From NCBI RefSeq assembly GCF_947495275.1, contig NZ_CANLYL010000004.1:310001-374000 (forward strand): a stretch of 64,000 nt of DNA. Direction: 5' to 3'. The notes under the pieces are model-generated. The model saw only the letters and a list, made by a program, of their open reading frames with translations. It ran no database searches and was not told where the DNA came from. This document shows, one piece after another, positions 8,949-16,428 of the stretch (position 1 is its first letter; every line of letters begins with the position of its first letter). This DNA comes from an uncultured Roseobacter sp. (lineage in GTDB: Bacteria; Pseudomonadota; Alphaproteobacteria; Rhodobacterales; Rhodobacteraceae). The translations under genes were made by a program, and so were the position numbers.

Positions 8949-9845
8949 ATGGCGATTTTGATTGACGAGACGACAAAGGTTGTTGTGCAGGGCATGTCGG
9001 GCCGGATTGGCAAGTTCCATGCAGCGGAAATGATTGAAAACGATACTAATGTCGTCGCCGGCGTCACGCCGGGCAAAGGCGGCACCACCGTGCTTGACCG
9101 TCCGGTCTTCAACACTGTGCGCGAAGCCGTCGAGGCAACGGGCGCCAGCGCCAGCCTGATGTTTGTTCCACCCCCTTTTGCCGCCGATGCGATGATGGAG
9201 GCGGCGGACGCTGGTATCCGAACGGCCGTTTGCGTCGCTGACGGTATTCCAGCGCAGGATATGATGCGCGTGAAACGGTTTCTTCGGCGCTATCCTCGTG
9301 ACAGAAAAATGCGACTTATTGGCCCCAATTGCGCGGGCGTCATTTCACCGGGTAAGGGCTTCATGGGTATCATGCCACCCCACATCTACGCGCCTGGACG
9401 GGTTGGCATCGTCGGGCGGTCGGGAACCCTGGGATATGAAGCTGCGAGCCAGTTGCAAGCCCTTGGTATCGGGGTGTCAACATCGGTCGGTATCGGCGGC
9501 GACCCGATCAACGGCTCGTCTTTCCGTGACATTCTGGAGCTTTTCGAACACGACCCTGACACTGATGCCGTGATGATGATCGGCGAGATTGGCGGACCGC
9601 AGGAAGCCGAAGCTGCGGCCTATGTCCGAGATCACATGACGAAACCGGTCATTGCTTATGTTGCCGGGCTTTCCGCGCCGAAAGGGCGGCAAATGGGTCA
9701 TGCAGGAGCGATTATTTCAGCTTTTGGCGAAAGTGCTCAAGAGAAGGTCGAAATGTTGAACGCAGTCGGCATTTCTGTCGCGCCAAACCCGTCGGCAATG
9801 GGGGCCACGGTCGCGGATGTGCTGGCGCGGCAGCAAGCGGCGTGA
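8949..9845 (+). CDS. mtkB: Malate-CoA ligase alpha subunit (SucD-like)
   Basis: A 298-residue partner of MtkA. The N-terminal CoA-binding Rossmann domain has VVVQGMSGRIGKFHAAEM, followed by GPNCAGVISPGKG and GRSGTLGYEAASQL. The phosphohistidine loop is GRQMGHAGAIIS, with the catalytic His at about residue 251. Together the two subunits would activate malate to malyl-CoA with ATP, feeding malyl-CoA lyase. It is the last gene of the operon and is followed by a stem-loop at 9889. Confidence 0.87.
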   Translation: MAILIDETTKVVVQGMSGRIGKFHAAEMIENDTNVVAGVTPGKGGTTVLDRPVFNTVREAVEATGASASLMFVPPPFAADAMMEAADAGIRTAVCVADGIPAQDMMRVKRFLRRYPRDRKMRLIGPNCAGVISPGKGFMGIMPPHIYAPGRVGIVGRSGTLGYEAASQLQALGIGVSTSVGIGGDPINGSSFRDILELFEHDPDTDAVMMIGEIGGPQEAEAAAYVRDHMTKPVIAYVAGLSAPKGRQMGHAGAIISAFGESAQEKVEMLNAVGISVAPNPSAMGATVADVLARQQAA

Positions 9846-9888
9846 CGGTCTCGACCACTTTATAATAAGAACCCGGAAAACAGAAAGA

Positions 9889-9913
9889 CCCGCAGTGATA
9901 TGATCACTACGGG
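9889..9913 (+). terminator. Stem-loop after mtkB
   Basis: An 11-bp stem with one C-A mismatch (CCCGCAGTGAT / ATCACTACGGG) and a 3-nt loop, 43 nt after the mtkB stop. The following bases are not a clean T-run, so it may act as a weak or Rho-assisted terminator. Confidence 0.55.
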
Positions 9914-10193
9914 CCTCCCATAAATATCTTGGTGCTACAAATTTCAAATCCAGCGTGCAAGCGCGTCGCAACCTGCAATGTGACCCAGGTCGCAACGCCA
10001 GTCCGGACTGCCCCAGCATTAACTGCTCGAAATCATCGTCCGGATGCGAAAAATATCATCGAGTTGCACTTCTATCGAAACTCGCTCACTCACTAACGGC
10101 TTGCACAGAACTGTGCTCACGTTTCCCTACATTCAACACTCACATCGTTAGACTTTTATGCAATGTGAGTGCGAAATCGTAAATTGGTGTGGT

Positions 10194-10203
10194 TACCTAG
10201 GTA
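10194..10203. promoter_or_regulatory. Palindrome TACCTAGGTA, possible regulator site
   Basis: A perfect 10-bp palindrome, followed after 4 nt by a half-match (TACCTATG). It lies 17 nt beyond the end of the FixJ-type response regulator. A near copy, TACCTAGGCA, lies at 13960 ahead of the GAF gene at the other end of the same gene block. Function is inferred only from recurrence. Confidence 0.35.
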
Positions 10204-10220
10204 GTTTTACCTATGCGCGG

Positions 10221-10856
10221 TCAGGGCTTCTCGAAAAGCTTCGTACTAATGCACAAATCGACCAATTCCGCGACCGAATTGACGCGCAGCTTTTCGAGAA
10301 TGCGCGCCCGATGATGGTCGACCGTGCGGGGGCTGATATCGAGATGCCGTGCCACGTCCTTGCTCGACGCGCTGGACGGGTTTGACACAAGGATTTCCGC
10401 GATTTCCTTTTCCCGGTCGGTCAGCTTTTCGAAACGCTCTTTCGCATTTCGGGCCCGGTCGCGACCCCGTCGCCCCTGAGCGTCGAGTTCCAGGGCGGCG
10501 TCAATCTGTTTGATCAACACTTCCTGGCGGAAGGGCTTTTCGAGAAAATCAATCGCGCCCAACTTCATGGCCCGCACAGATTCAGGGACCCCACCGTGGC
10601 CGGTGATGAAGATTACAGGGAGCGAATAGCCACGGGTGACAAGCAATTCCTGCAATTCCAACCCCGACATTCCGGGCATGCCATAGTCGAGGATCAAACA
10701 GCCTGATTGATCAGGTCCACAGGCGTCCAGAAAATCCGTTGCAGACGAGAAGGTTTCCGTCAGGTAGCCGCGGGTACGCAGCGCCCGGGACAGCGAGGTT
10801 CGGATGTCGTCATCATCGTCGACAATAAATACGCAAGGTTCAGGCACTGAATTCAT
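10221..10856 (-). CDS. FixJ-type response regulator (REC + LuxR HTH)
   Basis: A 211-residue two-component response regulator. The receiver domain has the acidic cluster VDDDDD (13-17), the phospho-acceptor Asp57 in LILDYGMPGMSG, the Thr in FITGHGG and the Lys in FLEKPFR. A LuxR/GerE helix-turn-helix follows (LTDREKEIAEILV ... ISPRTVDHHRARILEKL). It overlaps the upstream sensor kinase gene by 17 nt, so the two form a pair. The target is unknown; the TACCTAGG-type palindromes at either end of the block are candidates. Confidence 0.93.
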   Translation of the reverse strand: MNSVPEPCVFIVDDDDDIRTSLSRALRTRGYLTETFSSATDFLDACGPDQSGCLILDYGMPGMSGLELQELLVTRGYSLPVIFITGHGGVPESVRAMKLGAIDFLEKPFRQEVLIKQIDAALELDAQGRRGRDRARNAKERFEKLTDREKEIAEILVSNPSSASSKDVARHLDISPRTVDHHRARILEKLRVNSVAELVDLCISTKLFEKP

Positions 10857-13185
10857 CTAGTTTCTCTTGTGCCCGTTTCGGTACCAGCGCTGGAATGGTG
10901 AAGCAAAAACGGGAGTGGCCGTTCTCGTCCGTTTGATACCAGAGCTTGCCTCCGTGCGACTCAACAATTGTGCGGCAAATCGATAATCCCAATCCCATTC
11001 CGTCCTCTTTCGTCGTCTCAAACTGCTCAAACAAATCATTGGTTGGGTCAAATCCGGGCCCTGTGTCCACCACGTCGATCATGACGCCGTTGTCTATGTT
11101 GCTCGCCGACAGCGTTATTTGTCGTGCGTCGCCGCCACCTTCCGCGATGGCTTCAATCGCGTTCCGCAGAAGGTTCACCAGAACTTGTGCGATCTGCACA
11201 CGTGATCCGTAGACAGGGTCCACGCCGGACGCTGCCGTCGTGATGTGAACGCCGTGCTCCTTGGCTTCCGAACGCATCAACTGCAGGGTTTGTTCCAGAA
11301 GTTCTTCAAAATCAAATTCGGCCTTTTCAGCCCCGTCTTTCTTGACAAACCCCCGCAGCGCCTTGATAATGTCGCCCGCGCGGTGGGCCTGATTGTCGGT
11401 TTCCTGAAGAATGGTTTCGAGATCCGCGATGTCGCCCGCGTTCTCCTTCAGAAGGAAAAGCGCGCTATCCATGTTCTGGGTGATCGCGAGGAGCGGCTGA
11501 TTCAGCTCATGAGCCAGACTTGTTGCCATCTGACCCATGGCATTAACACGCGACGAATGGGAGAGATCCCAATTGAGCTGCTGTATTTTGCGCTCAGATG
11601 CCTTGCGTTCGGTGATGTCATCTACGGTTACAACCGCGTGCAAAGGCGTGCCAGCATCATCACGGATCACGATGACGTTTTCACTGACCCAGATAACACC
11701 GCCGTCTTTGCGCAAAAGACGCTTTTCATGGAGGTACTCGGACCTCGTGTTGCCGCGATCTTCGAAGAAAAATGCAGCAACCGGATCATCAGGATGAGAG
11801 ATATCATGGGCCGTCAGTTTCAGGATTTCAGCATCGGTATAGCCCAACATATCTGCAAACCGCGCGTTCACCCGTGTGATCTGACCGGTCTTGGCCTGCA
11901 TCTGAGCCATGCCCCTGGACGCCAAATCGAAAGTGCGGCCGAATTCTGCTTCGGATTTCTTGCGCTCGGCAATTGCCTGCACAAGCGTCTTATTTGCCCG
12001 TTCCAATTCGCGGTAGGTATTGGGAAGTGGTTCAGAGGCGGAAACCTCACCTTGAGACACCAATGACGATCTTACCGCAAAGGCGCGTACGGGTTTGTGG
12101 ATGTAGTTCGCCAAAACCAATCCGAAAATTCCGGAAATGAGGGCAATCGTCGCAGCGATCCACACGTTTTGCGTCCGGTTCGCTTTGATCTGACCGGTGA
12201 AATCCGCCTCAGGCGCATAGACGGCAATGGTCCAGGGCAATTCTTCGCTGATGACAGGCATGACCGTCGACACGTAGGTCGACCCGCCATAGTCAAATCT
12301 GGACGAAATCTCGCGGTCTACGGACAGATCAGTAGCGTTTTTCAGATGCCCGAAAGCGGCCCGGGCGACCGGGTCTCCGATCTCGGAGATATTGACGAAA
12401 CGGAAGGTGCCATCAGCGTTCCTGGTGCGGATCAGTTCTTGATTTGGGTGCGCAATCACATCGCCGTTTCTGTTCAGAATCAACGCGCTACCGCTTTTGC
12501 CTACATTCAGCCTTGAGAGGAATTCAGAGATCGCGTCAATTTCGATATCCACCCCGACGACGCCGCGCAGATTGCCAAGAGTGTCAAAGACCGGCGATGC
12601 GGCGGTGATGCCCGGGGTTTGTGAGGTGAAGAAGATGTAGGGGTCGGTCCAGATGCTTCCCTGCTGATCGCTGGCTGTCTGATACCAGGGCCTGCTCCGG
12701 GGATCGTAGGTATCACTGGGATCGTTGCGCTGCTCCACGATAGAATATGAATTGTCGCGCCAAATCAGATCGGTGAAACGATCACCTTCCTTCCACATGA
12801 TCATTTTGGAGCGGAAAGGCCCCGGGCCGCCACTGCGCATCACATAGACAAAATTGCCCGTCTGATCCCCATAAAAGACACCGGCAAACTGCGGAGATAT
12901 CTGAAGCTGCTGAAACAGCAGCTTTTCCAGCTGCTCAAAGTTGTCGCTGGAAATGACCTCGCTTTCGGCAAGTCGCGTTGCAAGTTCCGCAGCACCCCTC
13001 GCCGGTTTCAGGAACCCCTTAGAGTGTTCAATGGTGTTCGTGCCCACGTCGCTCAGCAGATCGCGCGCGTGCGTCAGCAAAACCTTTTCCGAGGTGAGAA
13101 AGGAGGAGAAGACCACAATCGTGACCGCGATGAACTGCAGACCGGCAAGGCAAAGAGCCAAGACCATTCCAAGTGAAATTCTCAT
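10840..13185 (-). CDS. Membrane sensor histidine kinase (double Cache + PAS + HisKA + HATPase)
   Basis: A 781-residue kinase. TM helix at residues ~7-29, a periplasmic Cache domain of ~300 residues containing the characteristic DPRSRPWYQTA and WTDPYIFF, a second TM near 342-361, and a short linker. Then a PAS domain (~415-525, ending in VVTVDDITERKASE), HisKA with His559 in LAHELNQPLLAITQN, and an ATPase domain with GPGFDPTN and GMGLGLSI. Cache domains of this type usually bind small organic acids or amines directly in the periplasm, so it probably senses an external carboxylate; the ligand is not readable. It partners the overlapping FixJ-type regulator. Confidence 0.93.
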   Translation of the reverse strand: MRISLGMVLALCLAGLQFIAVTIVVFSSFLTSEKVLLTHARDLLSDVGTNTIEHSKGFLKPARGAAELATRLAESEVISSDNFEQLEKLLFQQLQISPQFAGVFYGDQTGNFVYVMRSGGPGPFRSKMIMWKEGDRFTDLIWRDNSYSIVEQRNDPSDTYDPRSRPWYQTASDQQGSIWTDPYIFFTSQTPGITAASPVFDTLGNLRGVVGVDIEIDAISEFLSRLNVGKSGSALILNRNGDVIAHPNQELIRTRNADGTFRFVNISEIGDPVARAAFGHLKNATDLSVDREISSRFDYGGSTYVSTVMPVISEELPWTIAVYAPEADFTGQIKANRTQNVWIAATIALISGIFGLVLANYIHKPVRAFAVRSSLVSQGEVSASEPLPNTYRELERANKTLVQAIAERKKSEAEFGRTFDLASRGMAQMQAKTGQITRVNARFADMLGYTDAEILKLTAHDISHPDDPVAAFFFEDRGNTRSEYLHEKRLLRKDGGVIWVSENVIVIRDDAGTPLHAVVTVDDITERKASERKIQQLNWDLSHSSRVNAMGQMATSLAHELNQPLLAITQNMDSALFLLKENAGDIADLETILQETDNQAHRAGDIIKALRGFVKKDGAEKAEFDFEELLEQTLQLMRSEAKEHGVHITTAASGVDPVYGSRVQIAQVLVNLLRNAIEAIAEGGGDARQITLSASNIDNGVMIDVVDTGPGFDPTNDLFEQFETTKEDGMGLGLSICRTIVESHGGKLWYQTDENGHSRFCFTIPALVPKRAQEKLDEFSA

Positions 13186-13341
13186 GCAGACGACAGCCCC
13201 TCAATTCCATCGACGTAGTGAATGCCAATGGTGCCGGGGAACTGGATTATGATCAATAGTGTTCCGACCGTCGAGAAACAGGGTTGGAGAAAAGGCCGCA
13301 GGCTCATGAGCATTATCAGAAACAAGGTTTTTTATAATCAA

Positions 13342-13917
13342 CTACCTTGTGCCACATATTTTCGACAGCCACACGGGGCAGCTTTCGATTTGAGCGACAA
13401 TTCGCTCTAAGCGACTGATGTCGCAACTATTCCATTTCCGTGCCTTGGCGTCGATGGCACAGACAACCGCCAGAACCTGTGCTGTTTCGCAGCGGACCGG
13501 AGCGCCGATAAAAGCCGTCATACAGTGGCCCGACAGAATTTCCTGACGACGCACCAATGGATGCGCATAAAGATCATCAATGGCCAGTAATCGCCCAATT
13601 TCACGAACGTGGCATGCCAATGAAAAGGCCTGATCACGCATAATCTGGTCATGTTTTTGGGCGGGTGTTGGTGCAGGAGCGGTATTTTCAACCTCATTTC
13701 GATGAAACAGGAAGATAAAGGCACCGGTGGTAGTCAGCGTTTTTGAGATTGTGTGAGTGTTTATCAGATGTAAGGGCGCTGCTTTTTTTCGACGCTGCAA
13801 GAGCCGTCGCTGCAATGCAACGAGGCCGCCAAGCGCTTCGGATGAAGCAGGCAATCTGCCGGGTTTCTTTTTATCGTGGACAGGCAACACCGGGCTCCGA
13901 ATGAAAGCGAAGGACAT
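13342..13917 (-). CDS. GAF-domain protein
   Basis: A 191-residue soluble protein. The second half matches the closing part of a GAF domain: TAFIGAPVRC..VLAVVCAIDAKARKW, then a C-terminal helix (ISRLERIVAQIE). The first ~70 residues are basic and of low similarity to anything I know, so the real start may be one of the internal Met codons. It is transcribed in the same direction as the sensor kinase gene, 156 nt upstream of it, and has a TACCTAGGCA motif 43 nt before its ATG. It may be a small sensory accessory; function unknown. Confidence 0.6.
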   Translation of the reverse strand: MSFAFIRSPVLPVHDKKKPGRLPASSEALGGLVALQRRLLQRRKKAAPLHLINTHTISKTLTTTGAFIFLFHRNEVENTAPAPTPAQKHDQIMRDQAFSLACHVREIGRLLAIDDLYAHPLVRRQEILSGHCMTAFIGAPVRCETAQVLAVVCAIDAKARKWNSCDISRLERIVAQIESCPVWLSKICGTR

Positions 13918-13959
13918 CGGATTATGCCTTGATACGGACTTGTTGAGTATTGGGGCTTT

Positions 13960-13969
13960 TACCTAGGCA
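13960..13969. promoter_or_regulatory. TACCTAGGCA motif upstream of GAF gene
   Basis: Differs at one position from the palindrome at 10194-10203. Located 43 nt upstream of the GAF gene start, a promoter-compatible position. Confidence 0.35.
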
Positions 13970-14105
13970 ATTCTACGCAATCGCGTGGAAAAAGCCTGTT
14001 TTTGTATATTTTGACGTCAGGGCGCTGGTCGGTTTTCTGTTCAGATAAAAATTTTGCGAAAAAGGGGCCGTGCCACACCGATCTTCGTGGCGCGGCCCAT
14101 GGTTA

Positions 14106-15494
14106 TCAATTCAGAAGCTGGCGGAGAAAGGGGAGCCGAGAAAGCACCAGCGCATCAACTGCGAGTGCTGCAAACAGCGCGACCCCGGCCATAGGAAAAG
14201 CCAAGGAAACACCCAGTCCTACCAGCACCGCGCCCTGCCAGAGGGGCATGTCGCGGGGTAAGGGAGGCGCTGCCAGCCGCGAGCTGCCGATCGGTCTGCG
14301 TTTCCACCACAGAACAACCGAGCTGACACAGAGAAACAGCACGCAAAGGCACATAAGGGTGTTGGCGAGCACGCTCCACAAACCCAGGGTGCCCATATGC
14401 AGGGCGATGCCAACCGCCATGGCTTTGCCCGCCCATGAGTAATCCGTGTACTTGACGTCAGCCAGGATATTCCCGGTGTATTGATCAACATGAACCGTGC
14501 GATCAGACATCGGATCGGTACTGTCCGTGCTCATGGAATCGCGACTCAGGGTCCAGACACCGGACGCTGATTGCGGCAGGTTAAGCTGGTATCTTGCGTC
14601 AAAACCGATCGTGCGGGCCAAGGTATCAATGCTGTCAATTGTGACAGGGGCTTCTGCGACGCCGGCCACGCCTTGGTCGCTTCCGGATACGGGCATCGGT
14701 GTCAGTTCTAAAGCCCAGGGGACCTCGCGGCGCGCGTGATTCATATTTGCGTGAGTTTCGTCTGAAAGGGGTACGTTGTCCCATTTTTCAGCGGGGAACT
14801 GGCTCCAGGCCTGTACCATCTTGCCGCCCCAGATACCTGCCCATGCAAGGCCTGAGATCAGGAAAAACACCAGAAAGACAGACAACCATATACCGGTCAC
14901 ACCATGCAATGACTTCCATAAGCCGCGACCCCTGGAGAGTGTCGGAATCAGTGCAACCCGCCATCCGGCCTTGCGGGGCCACCACATGTAGAGACCTGTG
15001 GCAACCAGAACGAGCGTGAGCGACGCTGCCGTTTCCAACAGACGGTCGCCAGTGACGCCCAGCATCAGGCTGCTGTGAATGCTGTCAGCAAAGTCATACC
15101 AACCGCTGCGCCGTGGAAAAGTTTCCAACACCTGGGCCGTGTAGGGGTCGACGGCGATCATGATGGCATCGTCAGCCCTATCGACACGGAAGAGCGCTGC
15201 AACATCGGTGGTTCTGGGCGCCACATACTGTTTCAGCGTCCCGTCTGGGATGGCCGCAAGTGCCGCTTCTGCCTGAACGGAGACCGGCAGGGTGATCTCT
15301 TGCGGAAAGACGGGGGTGCGTTCCCCATCCCGACCGTCAATCCAGGCGATCCAGAGCATGGCCATGCCGGTAACGGCCAGAATTGCGAGGAAAGGGATGA
15401 CGCAGAGGCCTGCATAGAAATGCCATCGCCAGGCAGCAAAGTAGAGTTTGTTAACGCCGTCATCCTGCGGCGCATTGGTGTCGATAGTTGTCAT
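14106..15494 (-). CDS. PepSY-associated TM-helix protein (putative iron-siderophore reductase type)
   Basis: A 462-residue inner-membrane protein with a PepSY-TM layout. TM1 near residues 25-50 (WRWHFYAGLCVIPFLAILAVTGMAMLW), a large periplasmic part, a TM after GLYMWWPRK, a pair near LHGVTGIWLSVFLVFFLISGLAW, another periplasmic region with a second PepSY-like half, then C-terminal TMs (LWSVLANTLMCLCVLFLCVSSVVLWWKRR). Such proteins are often found with TonB receptors and are thought to reduce ferric-siderophore iron. The ATG at 15494 is chosen because a GGAG site precedes it and the protein then starts like its family. It follows a small Cys-motif protein gene by 67 nt. Confidence 0.85.
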   Translation of the reverse strand: MTTIDTNAPQDDGVNKLYFAAWRWHFYAGLCVIPFLAILAVTGMAMLWIAWIDGRDGERTPVFPQEITLPVSVQAEAALAAIPDGTLKQYVAPRTTDVAALFRVDRADDAIMIAVDPYTAQVLETFPRRSGWYDFADSIHSSLMLGVTGDRLLETAASLTLVLVATGLYMWWPRKAGWRVALIPTLSRGRGLWKSLHGVTGIWLSVFLVFFLISGLAWAGIWGGKMVQAWSQFPAEKWDNVPLSDETHANMNHARREVPWALELTPMPVSGSDQGVAGVAEAPVTIDSIDTLARTIGFDARYQLNLPQSASGVWTLSRDSMSTDSTDPMSDRTVHVDQYTGNILADVKYTDYSWAGKAMAVGIALHMGTLGLWSVLANTLMCLCVLFLCVSSVVLWWKRRPIGSSRLAAPPLPRDMPLWQGAVLVGLGVSLAFPMAGVALFAALAVDALVLSRLPFLRQLLN

Positions 15495-15561
15495 TGGAAG
15501 CTCCAAGCCATAAAGGGCCCGCGTTCTGCGGGCGTGTTTTAATCTGAATTTTGAATCGAGT

Positions 15562-15927
15562 TCAGGCTTGGGGCGGCGCGCGGGTTTGTTGCGCCGGATC
15601 CAATGGTTTGGCGTGATGTCGAAGCTGTGCGCGGAGGCGCATGCGTTGGATATGGGCCGTGACCTTGAGACGGAATTCGGACATGTTGCGTGCCGCAAGT
15701 GCGCTATCCATCAGCCTGCAAGCGTCGCAGTCCCGCGTTGTTCGATGAGGATCGCCTTCGAGATCGCCACAGATATCCGATAAAGAACCGCCAGCCTGCA
15801 GATAAGCGGTGAAAGACGGGTCCAAATCCGTTGGAGCGCTTTCGTGGACGATTCCAAGTGATGCCGTCGCAAGTATCAGCACTGTAGCGAGAAGAAAATT
15901 GGAGAAGGTGCAGAAGGCCGGATGCAT
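15562..15927 (-). CDS. Small membrane-anchored protein with CDAC motif (DUF2946-like)
   Basis: A 121-residue protein with an N-terminal hydrophobic segment (residues ~9-27, signal peptide or anchor) and a short exported domain containing a Cys in SDICGD and the pair CDACR. Layout and neighbourhood resemble the DUF2946 proteins found near metal-uptake genes, but the similarity is only by eye. The probable operon with the PepSY protein suggests a role in metal acquisition or handling. Confidence 0.6.
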   Translation of the reverse strand: MHPAFCTFSNFLLATVLILATASLGIVHESAPTDLDPSFTAYLQAGGSLSDICGDLEGDPHRTTRDCDACRLMDSALAARNMSEFRLKVTAHIQRMRLRAQLRHHAKPLDPAQQTRAPPQA

Positions 15928-16428
15928 GCGCTATCGGATATTGCGATTCTTCACCCCCTTTCCAGAGCGAAGTTTGGCCCTGCATTGGTATGACGAATTG
16001 CGTTGTCTCAGTTTCGTGGAAACGGTACCAGTACGAAGTTAACTATGACTTCTAGTTATATGATTAAGAACATTTTTATGAGACATAGCGAGATTTTTCA
16101 TGGGGCACAGATGAGCGCAGTCACTTTTTCGATTAGGCAGCCACCGGCTTAAATTCGCTTACCCGGGCCCGCTGTGACATTCAACGCAACGCGCAGGGCT
16201 TTCACGGCATTGGCGATGATCGCCGTAGTTCTCGCGTTTTTGCTGAGAGATGTCCGCATTGTGTGACGTAAGCCATGTTGCCAGAGTTCTCTGGGTTAAG
16301 ATGATTGTGCTGTCTCTTGACGACGTGGCTTAATGAGAAAACCTTGCCAGGTGATGCACCGACATAGATCAGGATGGGTGGGCTGGGAAAGCTGACGCAG
16401 GACTCGGCCCTTGATCGTGGCCGAAATT
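15928..16428. other. Intergenic region upstream of the PepSY operon
   Basis: About 500 nt between the PepSY operon start and the 3' end of the GGDEF-EAL gene (both read leftward). It should hold the PepSY operon promoter and contains an inverted repeat at 16040-16058. A 30-codon hydrophobic frame with a GTG start (16174-16266) is present but has no ribosome site, so it is not called as a gene. Nothing else recognised. Confidence 0.5.
16040..16058. promoter_or_regulatory. Inverted repeat TAACTA-N7-TAGTTA
   Basis: A 6-bp perfect inverted repeat spaced by 7 nt in an AT-rich stretch, ~113 nt upstream of the small Cys-motif gene that heads the PepSY operon. A candidate operator for a metal-responsive regulator; it does not clearly match a RirA, Irr or Fur box. 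Confidence 0.3.

Larger units (their letters stand above)
9846..10220. other. Intergenic region between convergent mtkB and response regulator
   Basis: About 375 nt between two convergent genes. It holds a stem-loop at 9889-9913 and a palindrome at 10194-10203. No convincing reading frame or RNA gene was seen in the rest. Confidence 0.6.

Noticed and set aside
5566-9845. Beta-hydroxyaspartate cycle genes
   Set aside because: The aminotransferase is class V serine-glyoxylate type, and malyl-CoA lyase with a malate-CoA ligase pair points to the serine cycle.
16174-16266. 30-codon hydrophobic peptide gene with GTG start
   Set aside because: No ribosome site and no coupling to a neighbour.
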